DNA of 64,000 nucleotides, taken from NCBI GenBank assembly GCA_025531455.1, contig JAMYHL010000058.1, forward strand, positions 186,001-250,000. Direction: 5' to 3'. A model generated the notes under the pieces. That model worked only from the letters and a program-made list of their open reading frames with translations, ran no database searches and was not told the origin of the DNA. Made by a program: the position numbers and the translations under genes. Shown piece by piece: positions 54,301-64,000 of the stretch. This DNA is from Apiotrichum sp. Y4204 (taxonomy: Eukaryota > Basidiomycota > Tremellomycetes > Trichosporonales > Trichosporonaceae). Positions within the stretch are counted from its first letter, which is position 1. Every line of letters starts with the position of its first letter.

Positions 54301-54719
54301 ACGGCAAGAAGTCGGCCTTCTACGAGGCCTACGTCCGTGACATCCAGAAGAAGATCTGCGAGAACGCAGCCGCCGAGTTCAACTGCATCAACAAGGAGTG
54401 GCACCGCCAGAAGGGCCTTGTTCCCCGCACCACCATCTCCGACAACCTCTCGACCACGCTCAACAAGCTCCAGGACGAGCTCGAGAACTCGGACCTCTAC
54501 GACAACGTTGCCTCGCGCCGTGCCGTCCTCGCGTCCTACTTCCCCAAGACGCTCCAGGACACTTTCGGCCTTGACACCCTCATGGAGCGCCTCCCCGAGG
54601 CCTACCTCCGTGCCACCTGGTCGGCCAAGCTCTCGTCGTCGTTCGTCTACTCGGAGGGCATCGAGGCCAGCATGGTGTCGTTCTACCACTTCGTCCGCCA
54701 CCTCGACCAGAACAAGTAA
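51391..54719 (+). CDS. GDH2: NAD-specific glutamate dehydrogenase (Gdh2)
   Basis: Catalyses oxidative deamination of glutamate to 2-oxoglutarate with NAD+, feeding carbon and ammonium from amino acids. Exons are 51391-51423, 51541-51617 and 51674-54719 (1051 residues; yeast Gdh2 is about 1090). The large N-terminal regulatory half typical of the 115-kDa class is followed by the catalytic core. The core includes FRGFHVRFRDVARGGIRLVR, the NIFDENYNLAATQTLKNKDI stretch and the Lys motif GGSKGTILPSIG. The nucleotide-binding region reads GGPDGDLGSNEILLS, then VGIIDGSGVIYDPAGLNR. Also present are VPCGGRPEAVN and FKYIVEGANLFF. Codon use is extremely biased, so the gene is probably highly expressed. 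The long reverse-strand frame here is a by-product of that bias. Confidence 0.97.
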
Positions 54720-54966
54720 ACTGCAGAAGGACTCTACACACACTCACCAATGTACATAATATAGCATGATGAACTGAATGTCGCTCCGGACTGTATTGTT
54801 GCATTGTTTCTTGGCTTGCTTATGTGCAGAGATATTCATGCTATTGATCAAAATCGATGCCGAAGCGGAGAGCCAACATCCTCGAGCTCGAGCTGGACGA
54901 GCTGCATTGATAAGTCTTTGGATCCCAACATCTATCTAAACGACCGGCCAAAATTATATTAACAAA

Positions 54967-55070
54967 GGAGACATAGCTCAGCTGGGAGAGCGAGCGACTG
55001 AAGTTTTCAGTTTTCAGGATCTTCAATATCCGTTATCGCTAGGTCGGGTGTTCGATCCACCCTGGCTCCA
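54967..55070 (+). tRNA. tRNA-Phe(GAA) with 31-nt intron
   Basis: The 73-nt mature sequence is identical to the copy at 33638-33723, including the A5-G68 acceptor mismatch, D-arm and T-arm. The intron here is 55004-55034 (31 nt) after base 37, against 13 nt in the other copy. The anticodon loop after splicing is CTGAAGA. The T5 terminator is at 55075-55079. Confidence 0.93.
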
Positions 55071-56963
55071 ATCCTTTTTGTATGCAATCCACCCCAACAC
55101 CTTCTCCATCCCGCGGGCCCTCAATTCCGCAATTCCGAGAACGCAGCGACTGCGCACGAGGCCCAGGAAAGACAGAGAGCGAAATCTGGCACGACAGGAG
55201 TACATGAGAGACGCGCAAGTCTCGAGCGTGCGAGCCTCGTTGACGGAACGCGATGCGGGCTCCTCGAGATTGCAGCGTGTGCGGCATGATCGGTCGCTGC
55301 CCAAGCCCGTTCAAGCACTCAACACAGCGGGAGCAGAGTCCGCTATCCAGGCTTTGGAATTGCAGGCCCAAGCTAGCCAAGCTGGTGGTAAAGCGCTGGG
55401 AAGGTGAGCAAGGATGAAGTGAGGACCTGCAGGCCTGCACCTTTCAAGGATAAAATTGCCGTCGATATCCCAGATGTCCCAGGTGTCCTCTGGACACGCG
55501 ATGCCCGTCGTTTACCGCGTACCGCGTATCGAGTACTGCGCGGCAGATCGCGCGACAGATCAATTGCGGCGCTCGGCGCTGCGATTAGACCTCGCGACCT
55601 CGCGGTTAACGATGATTCTAGGCTCTTTGCATCTCTATTCATCTCCATCGCCACTGCGCTTGTCATGTCCACATGTCCACCCGCCTGGTCCAGGTTATCA
55701 GTCAGGCGCTGTTCTTCTCGCGGCCGCGCGGCGTGCAATTGCTTGGGTGTTTATTCTCGCACCACCCACCACTGTGTACTGTCCTCCCGCTCCCGCCGTT
55801 CCAGATGTGTTTCCGCTCGTGCAAGCTTAGATTGCGGTTAACGTGATGCACAGGGGCCGCTTTGCGCGTGTTTGAGAGCTCGCGAGCTCGCGAGCTCGGA
55901 CAGCGTGTGCGCACTGGCTGCGTACCTGTCCATGTCCTGGGCAGTAATAAGCTCTGTGCGCTCTCCTTTGCCGTTTCTCGGTTTCGGACCAAAGCCACCA
56001 GTTGTCAGAGTCAGACACCACTCTTCTCTTGGATCTCTGGATCTCTAAATCTCTGTACCTCTGTGCCACTCTGCGCACTGAAGTGCTGCACGCTACGCCG
56101 CAGATCTGCAGAGCGATTCCGCAGCACTTCGTTCAGTGGTGCCGTTATCTCCCCCCCATTCTACATGTATCCGCTCCTGAAAAATGCTCCTAGTGCTTTG
56201 CCGACCCTCCCGCGGCCAAGTCGCGGCCTTGATAGCATGCATGACACGGTCCCTGGACATCAGCACTCAAGCCCATAGGCCCAAGCCCATAGGCCTGGCG
56301 GTCTGGCGACGACGCCAGCTCGCCAGCTCGCCAGGGACGTCTCGGGAGAGCCGCGGCTTGGGTGGCGCCGCAGAGCTTCGAGCTGCGCGGCTGGCGCAGG
56401 CCCCGCGAAATCTCGAACCTCAGAGTGGGTTGGGGTTTGGGACATGCTTGTTGTTCTAGCCCGGAAAAAAAGACAAGGAAAAAAAAGGCTGCTTTATGCT
56501 GGATGACATGCTGGATGACACGGTGTGCAGCTGAATGATGCATGACACACGACAGAGAGAGCAAAAGCGCAAAGAGTGGGGTCATTGGGTCATTGGAGCT
56601 GGCTGGGAGGGCTGCGTATCCGCAGCGCAGCAGCAGCAGCAGCACAAGGAGGACGAGGAGGATGTGCAACGACGACTGCGCATTACGACCCATCACACCC
56701 AATTCCCCCACATCCACATCCACATCCGCACTGCGGTACTGCGACGCTCTGCGCGCGTGTTGCGCCAAGTCCGCGGCGCATCTCGTCGGAATGTTATTAT
56801 TATCGCAGCCACTACACGCTGTCTGGAGGATCCCACATAACTTTTTTTTTTTTTGGCTCTCCATCTCCATCTCTTTCTCATCTCCCACTCATCACACTCA
56901 TCACACTCACGTCACCCGGCTCAGCCCAGCACTCATCTCATCACGCCCACCGGCGCCGCCGCA
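55071..56963. other. Intergenic region between tRNA-Phe and mannosyltransferase
   Basis: 1893 bp without a convincing gene. It includes self-complementary GAGCTCGC repeats (55868-55898), a direct repeat of GCCCATAGGC (56270-56298), CAG/GCA repeats (56625-56645) and A/T homopolymers (56465-56485, 56840-56855). The last 100 bp before the ATG at 56964 form a C/T-rich leader. Confidence 0.4.
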
Positions 56964-59599
56964 ATGAAACCGGCCCTGCAAGTCGACAGCGAAAAATCCG
57001 CCGCAGCCTACTTTTCCTCGCCGTACACCGACGCCGAGTCTGGTGTCTCCCCACCTCAGGTACCGCTGCCGCTGCCCGCCGGCCCGCCGTCACCCAGCAT
57101 GGCCATGAGCATGCTCGGCGACCCCTCTGGCGCGCGCTGGCCGCCCCGCCAGGGTGTGCTTGCCCGCGCGCGCTCCCGCCTCGCGGGGCGAAACCTCCGC
57201 CGTCTTATCTGGCTCGCCGTGTTCGTCACCACTGCACTCTATCTCTTCAACCTTGACCGCTCAGTGAGTTGATGTCCACCAGTGGACATGTGATGGCCAG
57301 AAGTGTTTGATCTGGAGTTCAGGATGATGCGAGACTAGGGCCGAGGTCGCAAGGGCGCGGCTGACGATAGGCGTGGTTCCCGAACCAGGAACCGCCGGCG
57401 ACACAGGGCACAGAACACATCTCTGAACACACACCGACACCGACACCTGAGACGGTGTCGGACGCGGCGCAATCGTACCCGGAGCTTGTGACCGAACCTG
57501 TGAAGGTGCCAGAGCCGGAACCCGAACCCGAACGCGAGCCCGAGCCCATCGAGATGGGGCCGGCAGGGCTACCGTTTGACGCGTCGCTCGAGGGCGTGCG
57601 TTCGCAGGACCCCTCGATCCCCAGGCCCAAGGAGTTTTCGCCCTTCTACGGCGGATCGTCCCGCCGCGAAATCGATATCGCCAGCGACCCACTCCCGCTC
57701 AGCGCGACGCTCAAGGAGCGCCTCGCTGTGTGGCGCAATGCGCCTGGTGGCCGCGGCGAGGTTCCCGGCGAGGTTGAGCTCGGTGGATTCATGCAGGTGA
57801 GAACGGACAGTCGTGCACGCACGGCATGCAGGGCACGGGATGAGGCTGACGGTCGCAGTACAATCTCGAGGAGTGCGGCACCATCGAACACAGCCACAAC
57901 ACGCACATGATACAGGTCGGCGCGATTGTGTGGCAGAGCTTTAACCGCAGCTCGCTGCATCGCGAGCGCGAGCGCCTCATCACGTACCTCGAGGGTTTGG
58001 ACGGAACCCCTGCACTTGAGAACAAGGGCAAGGGGCGCGGAATCGTCATGCAGGCGGGCAACTCGGACACGCTCAAGCGCGCGGCGTGGAGCATCGAGTT
58101 TATGCGCAGCCGCGGATCCAAGCTACCGGTCCAGATTGTGAGTGCGGCATGAGGGAAGAGGGAGGGTATGCGTCTGCATTTATGCCATCACCTGCCTACT
58201 GCCTCTTTCCGTTCTTTCGCTCACACGCAGTACTGCTTCCCGGAAGAACTTCCCGCAGCCGACGACCCGATCTACGAAACGCTGCGCGGCCTCAACGCAG
58301 AGCTTGTCGCTGCCAAGGGGCAGAGCAAGGACGAGGGCAAAACGAAGAGCTACCATCTCAAGGCGATCGCCATGATCGAGAACCCGTTCCGCGAAGTGCT
58401 CTACCTCGACAGCGACTCGATTCCCGCGCGTGACCCAGAGTACATGTTCGACGCGCCATCCTACAAGCGTCTCGGCATCTTCGCAACGCCCGACTACTGG
58501 AAGACAACTGCGGGCAACCCGATCTGGGCCATAATGGGCGTCAAGTGCCGCGGCGAATGGGAGATGGAGACGGGTCAGATGTTCATCGACAAGGAGCACC
58601 ACCTCGATGTCCTCTGGCTCGTGCGCTTCATGCTCGAGAACCACGGCGACACGGAGGGCTGGCCTGGCTACTTCCGTTACTCGGACGGCGACAAGGATCT
58701 CTTCCGCTGGGCCATGCTCATGCTTCGCAAACGCTGGGGCGTCCCCGGCCGCTGGGTTGCTGGCGGTGCGCTCCCGACCGACACGCCCACCGGCTTCTGC
58801 TCGCACACCATGATGCAGCATGACGCATGGGGAGAGCCACTGTGAGTTGCTCATTCGCTGATGTCATACAGCCACTAACCACACAGGTTTGTGCATTACA
58901 ACCTCCTCAAGCAGATTCCCAGCGGTGTGGGCAGGGTTAGTTGCCATGATGTTGCGCGTGTTCTCTGGCTGACAAACAGAACTACTGCTGGGGTCGCACA
59001 AAGCAGATGCCTCTGTTCAACACCTTCCCAGCGGCACCGGCCATCGCCCGCCTGGGTGAGCCAGTGCTACGCCCAAACGACGTAGAGGCACGCGGCCTCG
59101 GTGACATCGACTGTGACATGCTCGCGGATGCGGACGAATTCGGCGTTGCCCGTGCACCGGCCAAGGAGATGATCATGCGCCGTGCGGCAAGGGAGCGCGG
59201 TATCAAGGTCAAGTACCATGGAGGAGTGAGTAGCATGACGCGTTCGGCGAGGCGGCGAGGCAAGGTGCACCACTGACTACGCAGTCCGTGTCCGCATTGT
59301 GCATCGACTTTGACTACATCGACCCTCGCCCGCAGAAGCGCAAGGACTCGGAAAAGTCGTACCGCGACGCACAACAGGACCGTCACCGCAAGATGCTGGA
59401 GCAGTGGGAGGCCGACGTGGAAGATGCGCGGAACCGTCAGCAGCTCGTGCCGTCACGACCCAAGCTCGAGGATGCGGTCATACTGCCCGACTGGTCGCCG
59501 CCGTACGAGGTCGTCCAGTGGAGCCAGGACAAGACGCTCGAGGCGTTCCAGGGCGACCTGTTCAACCTTGGTTTCATTCCGAACGGCAAGGGTTTCTGA
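56964..59599 (+). CDS. Golgi alpha-1,2-mannosyltransferase-like protein (MNN2-type, GT71)
   Basis: Predicted type II Golgi membrane glycosyltransferase that adds mannose to glycoprotein or capsule/wall glycans. Exons are 56964-57263, 57389-57796, 57859-58137, 58231-58841, 58887-58935, 58980-59225 and 59285-59599 (735 residues). A cytosolic N-terminus leads to one membrane helix at about 78-96 (LRRLIWLAVFVTTALYLFNL). A Pro/Glu stem follows (PEPEPEPEREPEPIE). The catalytic domain carries the metal-binding DSD in VLYLDSDSIPARDPEYMF, preceded by KSYHLKAIAMIENPFREV. It is followed by MGVKCRGEWEMETGQMFIDK, as in the Mnn2/Mnn5 group. The acceptor of exon 2 is ambiguous: 57371 also keeps the frame and adds six residues. 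Sugar linkage is inferred from family only. Confidence 0.85.
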
Positions 59600-61511
59600 A
59601 CGCGAGAGAGGGAGCGGAGGAGAGAGATATGGAGATGAGCTAGAACGGCGATGGTGTGCCCATCTCCGGCGGACAGCATACTTGTCCTGTATACAGCACG
59701 CTACACTACTACACTATTACATTTCCTATTCCAGACATAGATGTATCACAATGCCCGTATCTTGTGTGTGTGCGACGTCACGGGTACGGTGTGGCGCCGC
59801 ATCATCACCCGTTGTCGCGTCGTCTACGTCGCCCACTGTTCTGCACTACATGTCATCAACTCGAGGAAGTTGGTGCCTGAATCACGAGGGACGCAGAGGA
59901 TATGGCCATGGGCGCGTCGAACGACAGACTCCTCCAGACTCCCTGGGCACACCTTTTAAGGAAGATGGACTACAACACCGAAATGCACATTGAAATGAGC
60001 CACGTCGCGTCGGGGCTGGATAGCGAAAGGACGTAATATGGGATGTGATCTGTTGCGTAGTTGCGTGGTCAGAAGTGGCCGCAACATGGGTCATTGTCGG
60101 GATCAAGACGCGACGCGAGAGTAAATGCTTTCCAGATATGGGACAGAGCTGGGGATAAGTATCGAGCGGCGCCGTCTCCTGGGGAAATGTCTGATGAGGA
60201 AGAATGAGCTGGATTGAGATGGGCGGGTGAATCCTCCTCGATCATCGACGGATCCGACGACCAGACACAGAGGTCTGGTGATGGGACTGGGACAGTGAGT
60301 GCAGCGCATGCAGAGCATACAGAGGTACTGTATGTCTTGGGATGGAGGGATGTGATGTTGGCGAAAGGACAGGCCAGTCAGCCACAGTCGGAAATCGGGC
60401 GACAAAGATCGTATCAGATAGGGATCCGGGGGACAGCGAGGTCTGCACCCCCAGATGCCCCAACGCAGAACGAGAGCTGAGCAAGGTTCTACATGCATTC
60501 GAGTGAGTGAGCCGGACAGTGCCTGTCTCATGTACGCCACTTGTGCCCAGTTTTGTCGATACCATCTTCTGCACCCTCGCACCCTCGCATCTGTCGATCA
60601 CCTGTGAGTTCTAGGGCGACCCGGGCAATGCTTCCCGGTCGTTCTCTGTCCGTGCGCTGTACAACAGTACAATTACCACAGTGTACATTGCAGGTAAAAG
60701 TAATTCTGCCATCTTGTCAGTTGGCTCTTGCTCCTTAGCCTGCTTGCATGTGTGAATGTCTGTGTTTGCACCATTCTCCCTCGCGATGGCGTTCTGCAAG
60801 GGCGCGATAAGGGGAAAGCATAATCGTATAAATTGCAAAAAAAAAAAAAACGCGAGACGCTTCAAGACGCGATTATAGGGCCATGATGGCGGAGAGGGTG
60901 AGCACGCGAGCTCGCGGGGCGCGGAGCGTGGGTATACAGAGGCCGCACGTGTCCTTGGTGAGATCGGAGATCGGAGATCGGAACAGTGAGTGATCCAGTG
61001 ATCCCAGTGAGTGACAGCGAGAGAGCACGAGTGACGCACGCTGTCGCCACCCAAAAAAGCGACATGCTGCCAAATTATTACCCACACGGAATGAGAGATT
61101 GGTGGTCGCTGGTGTCTTCTTAGTGCCCCCTTGGTGCCCCCCTTGGTGCCCTCTTTGGTGTTGCTCCATTGCAACAATCGTATCGTCGCGCTCCGACTGG
61201 ATCCAGCTCGTCCCGCTCATCGCGCTTATCTCTCTGCTGCAACGGGTATACTGAGCGGAACGCTGCTGCTGCTGCTACTACTGCTGCTGTGAATAGCCCC
61301 GCTACCGGCACTGTAGAGTATCACCTCTCATCGCATCCGGCAACATCTCGAGCAGGGCTGGGCGGCTAGCGTACTGTCTTGTCGTCGCAGCCCAACCAGC
61401 AGATTATCAGGACATCCTTTCCTACCCCTCGACAACAACATTAATAACAACTCGCTCACGCGCTTGAGTGACTGCAGCTCCACTCCATTCGCCGTCACAT
61501 ACACAGCGAAA
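59600..61511. other. Intergenic region, no gene seen
   Basis: 1912 bp on the 3' side of the mannosyltransferase. It contains an A14-type homopolymer at 60837-60850, GATCGGAGATCGGAGATCGG repeats (60961-60980), GTGCCCCCCTTGGTGCCC repeats (61121-61160) and a CTG/CTA triplet run (61263-61290). Frames on both strands look random. Confidence 0.4.
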
Positions 61512-61892
61512 ATGGTGCCGAACTCCGGTACAGCAGGCGAACGCACCCCACTCCTCGGGGCGACACGGACGACGGGCTCATCGACCGCCTGTTCCACCGG
61601 CGTAGAGGGCGCTGCACCCGGACACCCGCATCCACACAAGCGCGGCTCAGTGTCCTCTTCCCCACGGGCGGCGCCCAGCAAACCGACTCTTACCCCCGGG
61701 ACCGTCCCTGAAGCGCAAGTTGCCGGTCCCCGCGGCGCAGACGACGAGCGCAAGGGCTCGGGATGGATAGAGGACTATCTCGAGGAAACGCTGCAGCAGC
61801 CGCACACGACCACGTTCCTGCTCACCATCACGTTTTCGACCGCCGTGCTCGACTCGATGACATATAACCGCTTCGAGACGTTTGCAGCCCGT
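61512..61892 (+). pseudogene. Truncated DUF1275 (YoaK-like) membrane protein fragment
   Basis: The frame begins MVPNSGTAGERTPLL and runs through a Ser/Pro/Gly-rich leader to a first hydrophobic segment, TTTFLLTITFSTAVLDSMTYNRFETFAA. This resembles the start of fungal DUF1275 membrane proteins, where a MQTGN-like motif and several more helices should follow. Here the similarity stops near 61890 and the frame continues to 62117 with Arg/Pro/Ser-rich sequence of no membrane character. Fewer than 400 bp remain before the stop codon of the opposing Trm4 gene, too little for the missing helices. I therefore read it as a 5' remnant; an alternative is a small novel protein that kept only the leader and one helix. 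Confidence 0.4.
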
Positions 61893-62284
61893 GCCGGCCC
61901 AGCCGATCAAAATCGATCGCTTCTCGGATCAGCGTCATTCATTGAGAACAGTCAGTGTACCACGGAACCGAGGCCGCGGGATACGAACGGACGTCCATCA
62001 AGGTTCACCCCGTTGGCGGTGTGTTTCCGTCGGGCACGCAAGCGCCGTTGCCCTTCCGCGTCAGCGCCCGGCCCGTCAGTTCTCGGCACGAACGACCAAG
62101 GTTCAACAGATCAGTGACGCCTGTCGTGAGCCATCTCACGTCGTACGCTGTGTCGTCGATTTCAGTGCCACAATCTCGGACATCTGTACGAGGGTTGCGG
62201 ACCATGTGTTGTCGTGTTCTCCCCGTCTCCCACGCCTCTAATCCCTGCATGGTATCTAATAACTATTCAGACATAACCTACAAC
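61893..62284. other. Region after the DUF1275-like fragment, no gene recognised
   Basis: 392 bp between the point where DUF1275 similarity ends and the Trm4 stop codon. All frames are Arg/Ser/Val-rich without motifs. It should contain the Trm4 3' UTR. Confidence 0.4.
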
Positions 62285-64000
62285 CTATGCATTCAACGCG
62301 GCCTCCTCGTCGACGGCGGGCTCAGCCTCAATGACCGGGGTAGCGGCGCCACTGGGCATAGCGGAGGTGAGGGCCGACTCGACTGCGCTCTCGTTGGCCG
62401 ACTCGGGCGCGCTCTTGGGCGTCGGGGCAGGCTTGCAGATGTTTGAGCCGAACACACGCTCCGAAAGCACGACCTTTTCGGTCTTGTCGATGAGCAGCGA
62501 CATGGACTGCTTGGCCTTCCAGACGGGGAGAACCATGGGCAGCGGGAGCTTGCCGCCGTCGCTCTCGCCGGCCTCGAAGCGCACGAGCATGTTGCCCAGC
62601 TCAGCGGCCTGCAGCACCTCCTTGAACGGCGACGGGAACTTTTCGATTGGCGGGTACATCTCCTCGACCAATATGCGGAGCTCGCGGATGGTAGCCTTGA
62701 GGATCTTCTCCTCGGGGATGTGGCACAGCACGTCCTGGACCGCGTCCGAGGAGATACGCCACTTGCACTGTATCTCGGTACGCGCCTGCGAGTCCTGGCG
62801 GACGAAAGCCTTGACACCAGCGGAGATCATGCGAAGACGGGTGTAGTCGTTGTTGAGGATGATGGACTTGACGACATCATTGACGATGTAGATGGTACGC
62901 AGCGGGTTGCCATATGCGTTACGCACGAGAAGGTTGCCCACGGGGAACGAGTTTTTGAGGCCAAACCAAGAAGTTATGAGCTTGACCTCCTCGTGATTCG
63001 GGTCAACAAACGAGAATGGGTCCTCGCGGAAGGCAAGATCGCCCTTCTTCTTCTTGCCCGACGTGCTTGCAGCCTCGTCCTTCTTTTCCGGCTCAGTCAT
63101 CTCGACCTTCTTTTCCGGCTCCGCCGACTCCACCTTCTTTTCCGGCTCTGTCGTCTCGACCTTGGGCTTCTTGTCCGTGGGCTCCTCCGCTGAGGGCGAA
63201 ACAGGACGCTTGAGAGTCGCCTTCTCGTCAACCTCCATCACTACACCGGCGTCAGGAGCAATCTCCTCCTTGATTTCGACCTTGGCAGCAGCAGCGGAAG
63301 CAGGCACGACCGGCTTGAGCTTCTTCTCCAGGACACAGACGTAGAATCCACCAGTGTTCTGGTCGTGGGGAAGGAGGCGGAGCGAGCGCTCAAGGCCGAG
63401 CTCGGCAGCGTTGGCTGGCGCCCACACAGTCTCGGGTATGCCCTTCTCCTTGTCCTTCTCGCGCTCGAGGCCAGCGTCAACGCGCGCACGGTACGACTCG
63501 TACGAGTCGTGCCAGACAAGCTCGTCCTCGACACGGCTGGCGACCTTCCACGAGGTGATGCCCGGGCGGCGCTTGAGGCCGGGCAGCTTGTCCTGCACGT
63601 CAACGATGGTGTACTCTCCAGGGTGGGCGTTAAGGGCCGCGGCGACGACGGCCTCGTTCTCAGACGGGTTGAAGGAGCAGGTGGAGTAGACAAGACGACC
63701 GCCAGGCTGGAGGAGAGCCATGGCGCGGTTGAGAATGCGCAACTGGACGGGGTGGAGCGAGTTTCCGTCCGACGGAGCCCACTTGGCCCAGATCTCGAGG
63801 TTCTTGCGCATCGTCCCGTCTCCCGAGCACGGCACATCAGCCAGGATCCTGTCAAACTTGAGGTGCTTGTTGCCGAGGGAAATGTTGGGAATCATAGCTG
63901 CGACTGTGAGCACAAGTGAAACGTTAACATCCGCGGCCACTGTCAGAACACTCACTCGCGTCAAAGTTGGTGACAACCAGGCCCTTGGTCGGCATGCGGC
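62285..64000 (-). CDS. TRM4: tRNA (cytosine-5)-methyltransferase Trm4/NSUN2, 5' end outside window
   Basis: RsmB/Nop2-type SAM-dependent methyltransferase forming m5C in tRNAs; nuclear. The exons visible are 64000-63956 (partial) and 63897-62285, joined across a 58-nt intron at NFDA/MIPN. The catalytic motifs are seen: DRILADVPCSGDGTMRKN (motif IV Cys) and RLVYSTCSFNPSENEAV (TC motif nucleophile). HPVQLRILNRAMALLQPGG separates them. A C-terminal region follows: GGFYVCVLEKK, and after the insert ITSWFGLKNSFPVGNLLVRN and YIVNDVVKSIILNN. Between them is a low-complexity insert with three copies of a (T/A)EPEKKVE-like unit. About 550 residues are in view, so the N-terminal 170 or so are missing. 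Confidence 0.93.
   Translation of the reverse strand, partial: AACRPRAWLSPTLTRVSVLTVAADVNVSLVLTVAAMIPNISLGNKHLKFDRILADVPCSGDGTMRKNLEIWAKWAPSDGNSLHPVQLRILNRAMALLQPGGRLVYSTCSFNPSENEAVVAAALNAHPGEYTIVDVQDKLPGLKRRPGITSWKVASRVEDELVWHDSYESYRARVDAGLEREKDKEKGIPETVWAPANAAELGLERSLRLLPHDQNTGGFYVCVLEKKLKPVVPASAAAAKVEIKEEIAPDAGVVMEVDEKATLKRPVSPSAEEPTDKKPKVETTEPEKKVESAEPEKKVEMTEPEKKDEAASTSGKKKKGDLAFREDPFSFVDPNHEEVKLITSWFGLKNSFPVGNLLVRNAYGNPLRTIYIVNDVVKSIILNNDYTRLRMISAGVKAFVRQDSQARTEIQCKWRISSDAVQDVLCHIPEEKILKATIRELRILVEEMYPPIEKFPSPFKEVLQAAELGNMLVRFEAGESDGGKLPLPMVLPVWKAKQSMSLLIDKTEKVVLSERVFGSNICKPAPTPKSAPESANESAVESALTSAMPSGAATPVIEAEPAVDEEAALNA

Noticed and set aside
52548..54743. 731-codon open frame on the minus strand
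   Set aside because: It is a by-product of the extreme C-ending codon bias of GDH2 on the plus strand; composition is almost only Leu/Val/Glu/Asp/Gly.
55868..55898. GAGCTCGC inverted/direct repeats as a transposon end
   Set aside because: No matching partner, target-site duplication or transposase nearby; treated as local low complexity.
56190..56888. 232-codon minus-strand frame with a leucine run that mimics a membrane helix
   Set aside because: The leucine run comes from a GCA/CAG repeat and the rest lacks any family feature.

Overview
This window looks like nuclear DNA of a GC-rich basidiomycete yeast, most likely in the Tremellomycetes and perhaps the Trichosporonales. That placement is an inference from four things: almost every gene is split by very short introns (about 31-60 nt, with GTNNGT donors and CTAAC/CTGAC branch sites); the tRNA genes carry introns; complex I is present; and there are a GT71-type mannosyltransferase and an AA11-type copper oxygenase. 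No sequence search was run. I see no prophage, transposon, CRISPR array or rRNA.

Layout, left to right. 1-1106 (-): 5' part of the complex I subunit NDUFA9, cut by the window edge. 1663-3412 (+): VHS-GAT trafficking adaptor. 3550-4369 (-): flavodoxin-family protein. 5163-6370 (-): nicotinamidase. 7207-8103 (+): calcipressin (calcineurin regulator). 8489-11394 (-): Ca2+/cation exchanger, tail to tail with calcipressin. 12325-12413 (+): tRNA-Ala(AGC). 12754-18797 (-): a 1917-residue protein with two BTB domains and a CAP-Gly domain. 19789-22255 (+): unknown repeat-rich protein. 22730-24038 (-): SAP-like membrane protein, divergent from Sec72 (24587-25606, +). 26401-27629 (+): TB2/DP1 (REEP/Yop1) protein. 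28431-30767 (+): eIF3b. 31324-32592 (+): short-chain dehydrogenase. 33038-33115 (-): tRNA-Gly(GCC). 33638-33723 (+): tRNA-Phe(GAA). 35676-36677 (+): secreted AA11-type LPMO. 37301-40721 (-): Snt2-like chromatin protein in 11 exons. 42867-44290 (+): ETF alpha. 44291-51390: a 7.1-kb stretch with no convincing gene. 51391-54719 (+): NAD-dependent glutamate dehydrogenase. 54967-55070 (+): second tRNA-Phe(GAA). 56964-59599 (+): GT71-type mannosyltransferase. 61512-61892 (+): an apparently truncated DUF1275-like fragment. 62285-64000 (-): tRNA m5C methyltransferase Trm4/NSUN2, cut by the right edge.

Most genes are housekeeping: respiration (NDUFA9, ETF alpha), NAD and nitrogen metabolism (nicotinamidase, Gdh2), translation (eIF3b, Trm4, four tRNAs), ER and trafficking (Sec72, TB2/DP1, VHS-GAT, mannosyltransferase), chromatin (Snt2) and calcium signalling. 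Neighbours do not form operons, as expected for a fungus. Exon structures were rebuilt by hand: each junction was chosen so that splice consensus, reading frame and family sequence agree, and total lengths were checked to be multiples of three. The most unusual items are the BTB-BTB-CAP-Gly protein with an interrupted CAP-Gly fold, four out of four tRNA genes with introns (one only 7 nt), an in-frame 36-nt intron in calcipressin, a set of spliceosomal introns of 31-38 nt, and the repeat-built unknown protein.
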